From Gelatoporia subvermispora B (lineage: Eukaryota; Basidiomycota; Agaricomycetes; Polyporales; Gelatoporiaceae), in assembly GCA_000320605.2 (NCBI GenBank), contig KB445806.1, positions 862,299 through 926,298 of the forward strand: 64,000 nucleotides of DNA, in the 5' to 3' direction. The notes under the pieces are model-generated. The model was not told where the DNA came from. It did no database searches and saw only the letters and a list, made by a program, of their open reading frames with translations. Position numbers and translations under genes: made by a program. Position 1 is the first letter of the stretch, and each line of letters begins with the position of its first letter. Below are positions 12,498 to 24,840 of this stretch, one piece after another.

Positions 12498-15400
12498 TCA
12501 ACGCCCGTCCTTTCCTCCGAGAATATAGAGGCCAATTTTCTTCAGCAGACCCTTGAGCGTGTTGCTCGCCCGGTTGCAGTTCGCTTGCAGCCAGGCCTCC
12601 ATTTCCGTACGCAGCACCGCGAGCTCGTCGGACACAGGCAGCTGCCCGTCCGGCCGAACGAGCGTCGGGTTCAGCAGTACATCGAACAGCCGCGTCCACA
12701 GGTCCCCTTGCCAGTATCGCTTGAACGGAACCGCGAGCTTGTAACGTGGCACACCATCCGGGCCCTGCGCGCGCGCGACGCTCGCCGCCTCGATGTACTT
12801 CCCGTATAGCATGCAATAGATGATCCCCGCGAGCCCGAAGTAGTCAGTCTGGAACGTCCACGGGCGGCCCTCGCGCATCTCAAGACAGTCACGCGCGTCC
12901 GTCGGCCACTCCGCGATGAAGCGCTGCGCGGCAGGGAACATCCGTGTGTCGACGGTGCGCCCAAAGTCGATGAATTTGATGCCCTTGCACGCCCACCCGC
13001 CCGCGCCCGACGGTTGGTACGCCGCGTCCCACGCCGACGCGGGCCCGGGCACGTCCTCGAGGCGCAGCAGGCAGTTGTCGATTTTGACGTCGCCGTGAAT
13101 GAACCCCGCGCGATGCAGCCCCTCGAGCAGCCGCATGAGCTCGATCGCGAAGAACATGACGAGCAGCTCGTCCAGACAAGCGCCCTGCTGCGACACGCCC
13201 GCGGCCGCCGCGCGGTTCACGATGTCGAGCAGCGTCCCCTGCTTGCAGAGCTCGAGCACGAGGAAGCTCTTGTCCCGGAAGACGTACAGCGCCTGCGGCT
13301 GGATCACGGATCGGCGCAGGTGTGGCGGAAGTGTGCGGTGTATCCTCCGCAGAACGTGGAACTCCCACATGTTCCTCGGCTTCACTACCTTCAATGCGAC
13401 TTTGTGGTCATCCTCCTCGTCATCGTCGTCATCGAAATCGGAATCATGATCCTCGCCCTTCCCGTTATACTTCAAGTTCATGTCGACAGCCTCGAAGACA
13501 GCACCGAAACCTCCCTCTCCTAGTTTCTCTGTAACCTCGAAGCGACGATCATGTATCTGGATGCGCAGTGCGTCAGGACTGTCCATCCGAACTGACGTGT
13601 TACCGCTTGCTCTTCTTGTCTTCTTCTTAGCGAACTTCTGTAGAGCATCTAGCTGCTGCGCTTCCTCGTGCCGGAGGTCATGGGAATCATGATCTGGCGG
13701 AATGAGTGATAACAAGGTGGACATGATAGGTGGATCGAAGGGATTACATGGGTTTGGTGGGTTGAAACTGGACGCAGCCGCGAGCGCGTCGGACAAGCTG
13801 AGCGTGCCGTTCACGCCCCTCTCCTCGAGCTGTTCTTCAGTCAGCTCTGAGCCTGGGTTGAACTCCGGCTCGTGATTCATCTCATCCTCTACCTCCTCGT
13901 CCCGCAACTCCGCCGCGAGCTGCTCCGCACTCTCCAGCGCATCGCCGGCATCTCTGAACACCGTGAACTTGTCCGGCTCCTGCGGGGTGTTCAGCGCGCA
14001 GGTGCTCATGGTATACTCGTACGTCCGTTCTGTAATCGGCGTCATCACGTTGAACTGGCCAAAGCGACCGCCCAGCGGCATGCGCGGAGCCGTGCTCTCC
14101 GTCGGCTCGTCGTACTCGCTCTCATCCAGAGAGAAGTCCGCTTGCGGTTCCTCGATATACTCCGGCTCGACGTATTCTTCGTCGACGAACTCATCCGACT
14201 CGCTCTCGCTGTCCTCTTCTTGTTGCCGTGAAGGGGTGAATGGCCGGAAAGGCGTACGCTCGGCGAGGATCTGTCGCGCCGAAGGAGCTGGCGCAAGCTC
14301 CGGCGGTTCCTCGTCCACGAACGGCGTGAACGCAGGAGCAGGTGTTGGGCGAGCACTCTCGTGTAGTGCAGGCGGTCGGCTGAATACTTTGAACGGGGCA
14401 GGTTCCTGAGCGTCGACAAAGGGAACGAACTTCGTGGGTGGCACAGCAGTGGGCTTAGAAGGTTGGAACACAGCCAGAGCTTCCTCCTCCTCCTCCTCTT
14501 CCTCTTCCGCGACGTCTTCAGACGTAGGATCTTCGCTCTCCGGTTCCTGTGCTTTATTCCGTGCAGCACTTGCGGGTGTGAAGACTGCCGAAAAGACAGG
14601 TTTGGGATCCTCAGGTATAGCTGCTTTATCACCCACTTTCGGCTTGGGAGCGACGGGTGTAGTCGTGTCTTTAGCGGAGAGGGCTTTACGATTGGGTGTG
14701 ACAGTAGGTAGTTTGCTGGGTTTGTCTGATGCAAGAGGCTTCTGAATCAAGTCGGTCAGTAACTGCAGTAATAACATATACGAAAGATACGACCTTGGGT
14801 GGGGGTGCTGGCGTATTCTCCTTCCGCACAGCCTTCTCCTCGTCGACGAATGGTCGGAATGCAGACGCATCTAGTAACATAAGTCTAACTATTTTCGGCT
14901 GCAAAGAACAGAGTAGACGTACTGGGCGTCTTAACAGGGATGGCCGCATTCTCATTGTTGACACGCGCAGGCACTGGCAATGCAATGGGCGTCACAGGCT
15001 CGATCTTGTGCACGGGGGCATGCTTGCTCCCCGCTCGCACACGCATAGTCTTCTCTGGAGAATTGTACATCCCGAAGACATCTGCGAGAGCCTCCTTGGT
15101 AGCCAGCGTGACTGTTGGCTCTGCATACTTTGGCTTGAAAGGGCGGGTCTCAGATTGGTGGTCTTTGACTTCGACGCGAAGCTCGGATGGCGGGGGTGGC
15201 CCCCATTTCTTCCCAAGGAGGCCCATAGAACGCGCACGCGCCTCCTGCATGCTGTATTCGACACCATCCTCAGTGAAGAGCAGCCCGAGATTGAAGCGCA
15301 GCTTTTCGGGGCGCTTTCCAGGCACTGGTGGTGCGAGCATAACCGCATATCTCTCAGATCGCGAACTGGTAGGCTGCCCCGACTGGGACGACGAAGAATT

Positions 15401-16034
15401 ACTTGATGCAGATGGCTGGTGTTTTTGGAGGGGATTCCGGCGGATAGCCTGTGCTTCTGGTGGCGCATCCTTCCAGAGAGCGGCATTTGGTGAGGCCTTT
15501 GCTGATGCGGATGTGCCCGCACGAGACTTAAAAGCTTCGTATCGTCTCTTCAGGGGTTCGTATGGACGAGCTCTCCGCTGAATGCCAAGCTTGTAGACCT
15601 CCTCCGCCTCGCGTCGTCTGCGGCATATTAGGCCGACTGAATGGAGTACAAAGGCATGCTACGCACTTTCCTCCCTGCTCCAAAACATTTGCATACTCCT
15701 GATACGTGTGGGCATAGACAGTGCCAATGTCCTTAGCTAGGAGGAAGGCGTAAACGGCGGCGGGGTCTTCGACGTGAGTAGCATATAACGACCATAACTT
15801 CAAGTATCTGAGATCTCTCTTGTATGCAGGGTCATCAACAAATTGTCGTGTAGCCTCCTCCAGTAACTCAAGAAGACCGGAACGAGCGACCTGCGCGTCG
15901 GGGTAACTTTCAATAGTCCATTTGACAAAGTCGTCGTAAGCAGACAGAGGGTCCGGGTCCTCCTGAAGAGCGGCAACGATTTGCTTCCTATATTGTTCGC
16001 GTTTCTGAACAAGCTGAGATGAAGAGGCCTCCAT
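12498..16034 (-). CDS. bub1: Bub1/Mad3-type spindle checkpoint kinase
   Basis: Mitotic checkpoint protein acting at kinetochores. The N-terminal Mad3/BUB1 homology region (TPR fold) spans about residues 1-150 (KREQYRKQIVAALQEDPDPL, YLKLWSLYATHVEDPAAVYA). The first intron, 15618-15666, joins it to EEVYKLGIQRRARPYEPL. A KEN box (AVRKENTPAPP, near 14835) lies in the middle region, followed by long acidic linkers. The C-terminal kinase domain (about the last 360 residues) has the glycine loop GEGGFGAV, Lys in VALKVVK, the catalytic loop HGDVKIDN and FIDFGRT, so it looks catalytically competent. Having both a KEN box and a kinase suggests one protein serves the Bub1 and Mad3/BubR1 roles, as in fungi with an unduplicated MadBub gene. 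It shares a divergent promoter region with rmi1. Confidence 0.95.
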
Positions 16035-16419
16035 GTCGGAGGCGCTGGCGGAGATCGCGGAGACGACGGCGACGACGGAGACAGTATGTAATGGGCAACG
16101 TTCGGCCTTGCGCGCTCTCCGACGCGTTTCTCACGTGATCGAGACCCGACGCGTCGATAATGGGCGCTTATTCCTGGTGGCCGAGAAGAGTGTGGCTGCG
16201 AAGATCTCTCCTTCACTTCTTTCTCGCACAAACTACTCCACCTAAGACCGAGGCCGCACTATATCCTGCAAGTGGAGAAGTCTAAGCTTGCTTGAAGCGT
16301 ACCTAACTGCATATTGAACTTATACTCCAGACCAGAAGCACTTACCGACGTCTTGCTGCTCCGAAGTCTCTTTATCTCCAGGCAGACTTCCGCGTTACTG
16401 TGTCTTTGTTCTGTCAGCT
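16035..16419. promoter_or_regulatory. Divergent bub1-rmi1 promoter region
   Basis: This 385-bp interval is the only DNA between the two head-to-head start codons. I see no clear TATA box. Shared control of these two genome-stability genes is an inference from layout only. Confidence 0.45.
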
Positions 16420-18275
16420 ATGCCAGCTCCAGCAGGAGTCACGAATTGGCTGATACAACAGTACCCGAAGCCACGGATCGATCCAGTGCGTAATCAACGG
16501 GTCGCGCCTAAGACATACACCCACTCTCACGTATCCAGCAATGGCTGGACGAGTGTTACGCGTGGATAGAGGGCGACCTCAATCTCGATCCAACAACGCA
16601 GCTGGAAGAAATAATACAACATGTCGAGTCCCAGCTGCTACAATCTGATCTACGAGATTCCATGCTTGCGGGAACCGGGCTCCCTGCCAATGTGGCAGAA
16701 CAGATTAACGTCGTCCTAAATGGACCTCCGGTCCTCGTCGAGATCATCGCCCTTACGGAGATCGGGCACAGTGCATTTAGTCTTCAACAGGTCCGGCAGA
16801 ATAGGTTGGAACATGCAGATCTTGTCGATCTAGGGGACGATGACCAGGAAGACGAAGGGCCTATACCAAAGTATCCACACTCGATGCTGAAGATGCAGCT
16901 AAGCGATGGCACTACAACCGTCGAGGCTATAGAATACCGTCGTCTTCCGCAGCTGAACCTAGGAGAGACTCCCCTGGGTTTCAAGGTGAGTCTAAGTAAA
17001 AGCGAGACTAGCCGGCGCAGCTTTGTGTGCATGCACAAAGCTGCGTGTGGCTTCTCGAAGACAAAGAAGCGTTCTCATATGCCTCATATGCTTTACTCAT
17101 TTCCCTTTGTTGTCACATGTGCACGGAGCAGATGCTCCTTAAGAACGTCCCCATCCGCCGAGGTATCGCATTCCTTGAACCTAGGTGCGTTATCATGAAA
17201 GGTCACCACACCGCCGATCGCGACGCCCTGCAAGACGTCGAGTTCGCTCGGTCGCTCAGGCAACGCCTCGGGTACGTCCCTCCAAACTCATACAGAAATG
17301 GGGCTTAAAAGCGCGTGTGTCCGGATCACCAGACAACCTGAAGACCCGGCGCAAGACATTCCACAAGGCCCACTACAACCTCCTCCTCCACAGCCCCCAC
17401 CTGCCCAAGCCGCCGCCATCGACAGGCAGCAACCTCGCGCGCGTGCGCCTCCCGCAGCGCCCGGGGCCGGGCCTTCCATGCGCTCGCCCTTCCGCGAGCT
17501 CTCCGAGCCACCCGAGCTGCCTATCGCAGGGCCCTCACGCACCTCGCACGACGACGACGAAGGTCAGCCGCGGCGACGCAAGCTCCCCGCTAAGCGGAGC
17601 CCATCGCCTCCTGCACCTGCACGCGCCGCGCCCTCGACACACTCGCGCTTCTTCGCCAACGCCCCCGCTACTCCCCCCGCAGCCCAGCTCGCCCATGAGC
17701 GCCTCTTTTCGCCACCCCGCCAGCTGCCGCTCTTCGCCCCAGACAGCGACGAGGAGGACTGGGCAGCACTCGATGCGCTCGAAGCCGCCCCCGGCCCCAG
17801 CGCCACGCTGGTCGCAAGTGCTGCACGAAATGCAAGCCCAAAGGTACACAGCTCGGACTTCGACTACGACTTTGACGCGGAGCTCGGGGAGCAGGAACTG
17901 CTTGCGCTGGAACAGGCGGAGCGCGAGGCAGCGCTCACGCGAGCGTCGAGTGTTACGATCACGACGTCGGCGTCGCCGAGTACGCTCCTGGCGGCCGGTC
18001 AGGGGACCCGGAGCGGTAACAACATAATCACGGCATCGTCTTCGCGATTTACCATAGATCTGGATGAGGAAGGAGATGAGATTGAGATCGACGAGAACGC
18101 GAATCCGGCCGCGACGAGGAGTGGCAGTGCTGCACTTCCCGCGAGGATCGACTTGGGCGTCATCACGATCGAAAGTTCTGACGAGGACGATAAGGAGAAC
18201 GTTCCCCTACCTACGCGACATGTTCGCAGGCGCATGGACATGCCTCCAGACGATGTCATCGAGCTTTCTGACTAA
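16420..18275 (+). CDS. rmi1: Rmi1, subunit of the RecQ-Top3-Rmi1 complex
   Basis: Structural partner of Sgs1/BLM-type helicase and topoisomerase III, promoting double Holliday junction dissolution in the nucleus. The first exon starts MPAPAGVTNWLIQQYPKPRI and splices (GTGCGT donor, TCCAG acceptor) to QWLDECYAWIEGDLNLDP. The conserved OB-fold block follows: MLKMQLSDGTTTVEAIEYR, LPQLNLGETPLGFK, then after another intron MLLKNVPIRRGIAFLEPRC. A later intron (donor GGGTACGT, acceptor ATCACCAG) leads to a long disordered, Pro- and acid-rich C-terminal half, longer than in yeast Rmi1, with acidic patches near the end (ESSDEDDKENV). The C-terminal half has no recognised domain; it may bind partners. 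Confidence 0.9.
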
Positions 18276-18445
18276 TCTCGACTAGCTTATACAGCAGATT
18301 AGTCAGGGCATAACGATTCGACGCTCAACGGACGTAACGTTTCTCAGTTGAATGGATTATATTCTTATCTAATGTGTACGCTTGGTTCGAGGGCGTCTAC
18401 AAAGCGAGGGACAGTAGCCAGGTAGCAAGAGCGAACGCAGCAAGT

Positions 18446-19457
18446 TCATCCAAGAACAGCAACCTTGGTCTTCTTCTTTTTCTTGCTTGTTTGTGCGAAG
18501 GACCGCCAGCTACCCACCCTCTGTTCCCGGTTTTCTGTGGTGTTCAGCAAGTCAGCAACGGATCTACAGTATCAGCTGGTGGCGACATACCTTCCCACTG
18601 GACGTCTTCTTCTGCTTTCCGTTTCTTAGCGAGGACCTCTTCTTCCTTCTTGCGTGCCTCAAGGCCTTCGTTGGCCAAGTTCATCTTGACTGCTCTGCAT
18701 AGAATAAGATCGTATATTCAACAGATGAAGAGACAATCTGAAGACTACTTACTTCCTCCTTCGGACCTCCTCGTCAATCAGGAACTCCTTCGACTTTGAA
18801 CGTAATTGTTCACGGAAGGGAGGGACCAAAGTTTTCAACCGTGGGTCGTCATCTGCAATTGTCGTAGGGAGGTTGAGCGTCTTAAGAATAACCACGCGAG
18901 CTTGCGTTATGACGGCATCGAGCTCTTCACGCTTCGTCTTGTCCGATAGTTCTGACTCAGCCTGGTCGCAAGAGCGTTAGCACCTGCTACACGGGACATA
19001 GAGTAAGTACAGACCTTCTTGAGGAGGTCGAATGCATCTGGGGCGCGGGCATGGGAGGTCTTGTCAGGATGGATAACTGGATTTCAGATAACGTACGGGG
19101 TGGCCATCTATGTGTCAGCGACTGTCACGGTGCAGGACGGAGGCGGCGCCGGCGGGCGTGTGTATGCTCACAAAGCGAGAGCTGCCTGTACTTCTTCTTG
19201 ATCTCTTCAGGCGTGGCACGCTCGTCTATGTCTAGGATCTCATACGGACTGTTTCCAGTTGGGGGTAGCGGTGCGAGCGGTGATCGCGCGACTCACTTTA
19301 GCTTGAAAGCCTTCAGTATGCGCTCGACCTCCATCTCGCGCTGGAAGGCGGTCGCCTCGCGGCTGAGCAGCTTCTCAACGTCGAGGACGTCCGCGACCGG
19401 CGCAGACTTGGAAGCCGTCGAGGGCTTGCTGCTCGAGGATGATGCCTGGTCAGACAT
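18446..19457 (-). CDS. spf31: Spf31/DNAJC8-type spliceosomal J-domain protein
   Basis: Nuclear J-protein associated with the spliceosome. The J domain is split by an intron and reads SPYEILDIDERATPEEIKKK then LSLFIHPDKTSHARAPDA, with the HPD tripeptide needed to stimulate Hsp70. After it come a charged helical region (PRLKTLVPPFREQLRSKSKE, EGLEARKKEEEVLAKKRKAE) and the family C-terminus RVGSWRSFAQTSKKKKK. At least four short introns. An in-frame Met eight codons upstream (19481) is an alternative start; 19457 (MSDQASSSSS) is preferred as a simpler N-terminus. About 230 residues, close to animal DNAJC8. Confidence 0.88.
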
Positions 19458-19689
19458 GTTCGCCAGTTCAACTTCCAGCAAAGCTTCGAAGGATGGCGGC
19501 TGGGTGGGGTGAAAGATACAGTTATTCAGATAGTTAAGGACACAGAAAATGTTCCCGGGTAACGAAGTAGAGAGAGCTTAAATGAGACTAAATGAGACTG
19601 GTGAGATGGCAAGCGGCGGGTCCGCAGCGGCGAGCGCTACTCGTTGCCGGTCGTTCCAAGCAGCCGCGGCTCCCGAATCGTGAACTGCT

Positions 19690-20802
19690 ATGAACCGCTT
19701 TCATTTCGCTCTGCTACGACCGCGATGTACAGCTAGCTATCGCACCTCCTCGATATGCGTGAGCAATATATGCTTTGTGATGGTGATCAAACACTAATGA
19801 AGATCTCTGTAGACTATCCACTTCACTCGAGGCAAAACTGCCTCTGGGTTGTTCGCGCAAGGTACCCCTATGAGAACTGCTAGAACAACCCTATGGAGGA
19901 CATATGCCACTGAAACACCTTCGTCGCAAGCGGGCACGCCCCGTCCAGCGCCTCGAAAGATGTCACAGCATGAACAAAGACAGGCCGTCTATGCTGCACG
20001 GAACAAGAGTCTACTCATGTACACTTCGGCCGTGGTATGTTTCTCCCTACTCTGCCGTTTCCTCTGCGCTGAGCCCAACAAAGATAGTGCTCGCTGTTGG
20101 CGTGACCTACGCCTCCGTCCCTCTGTATCGCATGTTCTGCGCCGCTACCGGGTTCGCGGGCACGCCGAAGGTCGGGATGGGCAAGTTCGAGGCGTCACGG
20201 CTTGTCCCTGTAGAAGATGCCAAGCGCATAAAGGTCCACTTCAATGCGGACACGTCGGATGCGCTCCCATGGTCCTTCACGCCAGAGCAGAGATTTGTGA
20301 GCGTGCTTCCCGGCGAGACCAGTCTGGCGTTCTACAAGGCGCGCAACAAGTCTAAGGAGGATATCATTGGCATTGCAACATACAACGTCACCCCTGACCG
20401 AGTGAGTCCTGAGGGCTCCTGCGTGTGCTCTCCGTCTGATTTGCTGCTCTGTGTCTAGATAGCACCGTACTTCTCCAAGGTCGAATGTTTTTGCTTCGAT
20501 GAGCAGAAGCTCCTAGCAGACGAGGAGGTCGACATGCCTCTCCTGTTCTTCATTGACAAAGATATGCTTGATGATCCCACGTGCAGAGGGGTTGAGGACG
20601 TCGTGCTGTCATATACGTTCTTCAGGTATGCTGTTCCGCCCATCGTCGTCGCTAACTGACTCATATACCTTTGTTTCTCAGGGCTAGGAGGACTGCACAA
20701 GGGCACTTGGAGCCAGACGCCCCCGATGATGTAGTCCAAGCATCGCAAGGGTTTGGGGACTATGAGATTGCACCGAGGGTGGAGGACCGCAAATCAGAGT
20801 AA
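19690..20802 (+). CDS. cox11: Cox11, copper chaperone for cytochrome c oxidase
   Basis: Inner mitochondrial membrane protein that delivers copper to the CuB site of Cox1. The proposed first exon MNRFHFALLRPRCTASYRTS is a basic, Ser/Arg-rich mitochondrial presequence. It joins in frame through a 54-nt intron (19759-19812, with CTAAT branch site) to TIHFTRGKTASGLFAQGTP. A single membrane segment (SAVIVLAVGVTYASVPLYRMFC) spans the next intron. The CtaG/Cox11 domain follows, with the copper-binding CFCF at ECFCFDEQKL and LPLLFF-type conserved strands. An intron interrupts the 3' part (after SYTFFR). Alternative start: the in-frame ATG at 19870. Well conserved and complete. Confidence 0.92.
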
Positions 20803-21055
20803 CAATGACCTCCATTATCATGACTCGTTCCTGTTTGTCCTTCCTCACTCTGGGCGTCCTGTTGGACCATCATACATCTAGTAGCGGGACTATGCGGATA
20901 AAGTATAGCTGATTCACCCAACTCAATTCCCCGAGATCAATTAATCTTAAGATCAACTGTAATTGAAGAGACCCTGATCCCAGAATTATCGAAAAGCTAC
21001 GTATCACCCGCGAGACGACAAAAGAAACCCATTCTAGGTCAAGATGCACATGCCG

Positions 21056-23243
21056 CTAGGATTGCGGGGCGGTGACGATCGGCTTCACCTTACTCAGGTG
21101 CGTGATCGTGTCATCCGACAGGTCCAAGTGCGCTTTCACGAGATGTGCCGGGGTTAGTGCCAGCCACTGCGGCACACAAGACATATCAGTCAGCCATTCG
21201 TGATACTTGGCAGAGTGAAGCTGACCTGGTTCAAGCTCACGTCCTGGAACACGTCTGTAGGCACATGGCAGTGTCATGAAGGATCTATTTGAAATAAGAT
21301 GTTGGGCTCACCGGTCTTCAAGATCTCGAGAACACGTAGGGTGGAGTTGCCAGTGTTTTCGATATAGTGGCCTGTAAGACGTCCGTCAGCCATACTGCAG
21401 ACATAAGCCCTCTGGAAGCTCACCGTAGGGCGATGGGATGTAGGCAATATCACCAGCCTCGCGAGAGTGAGTCTATGAGCACTGGAGCACGAATGCGCCC
21501 ATTGCTGGCACACACCTGGTAGTCGAATGTCCTCGCATTGCTCTGGGCCGCGAAGAGCGTCATCCGCGCTGTCCCCTCGCTTCGAATCGTTCAGAAACGG
21601 CCTATCTTGACACCAGATCACACTCACATGATGTACGTCCACTCGTCAGCGGTTGGATGCCACTAGAGGCGAATACAACAAACGTGAATATTCGCAACGA
21701 TTGCATGAATTGCCGAGCACTTACATGGATCTCACGCATCGCGCCCGGCTCGACCGTCACCTCTGCCACCGCAATTGTCTTCGAGACATGGAACGAGCGC
21801 GAATCGGCGATCTTGATCGTGCCGCCAGCCAGCTGCGTCGGGTTGACCTGCGAGAAGGCGTACGTGAACGGATTCGGAGGAGGGCCCTGCGGGTCGGACG
21901 GGAGGGCTCCGTCCTGGGGAGGTGGGGCTTCCGCAGCGTGTTGGCAGGTATTTCGGGGAAAGTGTAATTGAGACGTACTGCTCGGAAAGATGTAGAGCTC
22001 CTCGCTGGGAATGTGATCGAAGGCGGACTGGCTGGTATGAAAATTCTTCGCGACGGTTTCTTTCGGGATGTGTGCCATCCAATCGGTCAGCTAGAAAGAG
22101 GACGTCGTGTCAACCATGCACGGAGTGTGTCGTCGAGCAACGTACTAAGAAAGTAGAGCCTTCATCGAATGATCCGCTGTCAAAGACCTGCGCGCGTGCA
22201 GTTATCGCAACATAGTATATTGCATTCGAAGACGTACCAGGAGAAATTCGGTACCCTCTGGGTCATCGTCGGTAGCCTGGAGAGAGTGAGGCTGACCGGC
22301 CGGGAAGTACCACAAGTCACCTGCGTTCTGGGAAATGGTGAGTGGTTTCCACCCACCAGAGAGTAAACGAGGCATACCACGTTTGCTACATAATTCTGCC
22401 CGTCGTCAGTGACGGTAGTGACTTGTGTGGTGCCCTGCGGAGAATTAGCCAATTATTCCCAAGTTTACGTCGACAATAATTCACCTTCAAGACGTATGCC
22501 CACTGGAATCAAGTACGCAATTTTTAAGTGATATTTTAACACATGGGACACTACAAACCTCTGCGGTCTTATGCCAGTGTAATTCTCTGTGGGCGCATTA
22601 ATATAACGTTATATCTCGACTCACAAGTCACTCACCGAATAGCACCAGCTCTCAAGCGCATGTCGACACCCGCAATGCCTGATGCAGCAGGGATCAGAAG
22701 CTGTTAACTACTCGAACACATTGACTCACCAGTTCCGATCGGCATGTCCTTCACTGTTCATTCGAAAGTCAGACACAAGCAAATTTCTCAAGCAAGATTT
22801 TACTCGCCGTTCTGCTGGCGTGCCCAGCCTCCGGTCTGCAGACGATTATGGCTCAAGGCAAAAGGCCACTTGGCATTCGGCCTACGGGCACCTTATAAAT
22901 CAGCGTTCTAATACAACGGAATATTTAATACATACACATTGCCATGATCAGTGGTCGGTGGGGCGAGCAAGCTGGGATTCTCTAGCGCAATAGGTATGTT
23001 ATGCGGACCTATAATATTGGCCCCGAATGGGCCTCGTATAGCCTCTGGGGTAATGTCCGAATCGAGGCCCCAGAGCTCGACATTGGGATCATCACTGGCG
23101 TAAGGGACCGTTGGGCTTGGCCCGGGTGCAGAAGTAGTCTGTGTTTTAGTAGCTGGGGCTGACATTGCAGAAGGTAGCATAAGCATCGAACACGCTATGA
23201 GGGCCACGAGGCGGGAGGTCTTGAGAGCTCTTGCGGTGGACAT
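21056..23243 (-). CDS. oxdc: Secreted oxalate decarboxylase (bicupin)
   Basis: Manganese enzyme converting oxalate to formate and carbon dioxide, controlling oxalate and pH around hyphae. A signal peptide opens the protein (hydrophobic LVALIACSMLMLPSAMSA). The first cupin has the metal motif RELHWHKTAEWAYVLKG and NAGDLWYFPAGQPHSL; the second has AMREIHWHPTADEWTY and DIAYIPSPYGHYIENTG. Both HxH..E sets and the later His are present, so both sites can hold metal. The C-terminus reads WLALTPAHLVKAHLDLSDD. The gene is very rich in introns (at least ten); the metal motifs themselves are interrupted by introns. One intron (22754-22807) seems to use a GC donor. Typical of wood-decay Agaricomycetes. 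Confidence 0.93.
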
Positions 23244-24154
23244 CTTGCTGGTCGCTGCCTGGAGGTGGTCGAAGAAAATAAGTCGGCAGCCACAGAGAGT
23301 TCGGACTCCTTAATGTATATTTGATTTCAACACCGTCGGCCAGATGCATTTCGTAGTCAGCGAGAGGCGTACACATTGTCGTTTGGGACGATACCCCACT
23401 CAGACCAAGAAGAGGCTGGCTGTGGGCTCCTCTGATCGGCCGAATGTTCTTTCGTGATCGAAGCCAGACGTCAAAGGTACCATGGAGAGCTCGCTCAAAA
23501 GGCGCGAAGCCAATTGATTATATCGAACAGCGTGGGCGCATCTGAGGACCTGTATACTCCGCTTTGAAAGTAAATCAGAATGATACTCGGTGCCTTCGAG
23601 GTTCAGACAATAGTTGCCAAGAGCTCCTTTCCCCAGACCGAGAACGGTATGGAGCAAAATAATCTCATACTGGAAATAACCGTCCATCTCAGTTCCGAAT
23701 TAATGAGCTCGAGCGATAGGCAGTGTGTATGCCCCGAGATTGCATTCAGCAAATTCGACGACAAGCATATGAGGATTGATGGTCGCACTAGTACTCATCG
23801 TTGTTCGAAACGATTAGCGGTACAGCACGACTAAACCATTATCTCTGCAGCTCGGGGCCTAACATGAATCGTACACTAGCTTTCGAAGAACATGAAAGCT
23901 TCAGTGTCGCAGCTAGGGTAATACTTCAGAAGAAGAAAGAGAAACCAAGTTAGTTAGGATATTAGACGCCCCATTCACGTGGGGACTCGGCCTAATTCGG
24001 AAGGCAAGGCGCGCAGGGGGACCCGATATTTTGCTGTCCAAGTCGGTTGCAGCCAGCAGCTCGCACACTCCCGCCTCATCACCCTCGCCGCGCGCGCCGT
24101 CTCGTCGCCATACCCGCGCCTGCGCCCGCTACGTCCCGCAACCTAGCCACTGTC
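23244..24154. other. Intergenic, shared upstream region
   Basis: Upstream of both oxdc (minus) and atp20 (plus). A minus-strand ORF at 23400-23687 has no recognised motif. No repeat seen. Confidence 0.5.
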
Positions 24155-24840
24155 ATGGCCATCCTCCGCCCCGCCGCCCGCCTCGCCCGCCGCCTACCTC
24201 GCTCCCCTGCCGCCCCCCGCCGCCTCGCGTCCTCGTCTGCCCCCGGTGGCGGCGCGGCCGACGCACAAAAGAAGGCGCAAGATGCCCTCGCAACTGCGCA
24301 GAAGTACTGGGGCGAGGCCCTCAAGACCGGCAAGCGTTTCCTGGGCCCCGTTGGCGAGCGGTTTGGGGGTCTCCTGGGCGGTGAGTCTCGTGCCATGCAT
24401 ACACCGCTTTGTGCATATGTATATGCACGCAAAACGGCGCATATAGTCGAGCGGGCGTGTACATTACGGTGGACTATGAAGCGTGTATACTGACGAGATA
24501 ACTCTGAGCAGCCTACCGCCAACCGTTGACGTACAACGCCGCCGTCGCACGCGAGTTCCTCAAGCAGGTCTACGTCGCGGAACGCCTGCAGCCCCCCACC
24601 TCCCTGTCCGCCGTCCTGGACGTCTACGCGAATCTCTGGGCACGCGCCAAGAACCCTGCGTACTGGCGCGAGCTTGTTTCGTCAGGCCAGTGGACGAAGG
24701 TCGGCCTGTATGCTGTGGAGGCGTACGGTATCTACAAGGCGAGTCACAGTACCCCTACGTTAGGTCGCTGTCTGACACTGTAGTTGCAGATTGGTGAGAT
24801 CATCGGGCGGAGGAGTTTGATCGGCTACAGCGTGCAATAG
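24155..24840 (+). CDS. atp20: Mitochondrial ATP synthase subunit g
   Basis: Small membrane subunit of the F1Fo ATP synthase that helps dimer formation and cristae shape. The N-terminus (MAILRPAARLARRLPRSPAA) is a clear mitochondrial presequence. The conserved part is split in three exons: TAQKYWGEALKTGKRFLGPV, then QPLTYNAAVAREFLKQVY and NPAYWRELVSSGQWTKVGLY, and finally the membrane-end motif IGEIIGRRSLIGYSVQ. The last exon can only be joined in frame if the intron 24739-24789 begins with GC rather than GT (AAG then GCGAGT). The glycine-rich GEIIGRR stretch matches the dimerisation region of subunit g. Confidence 0.9.
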
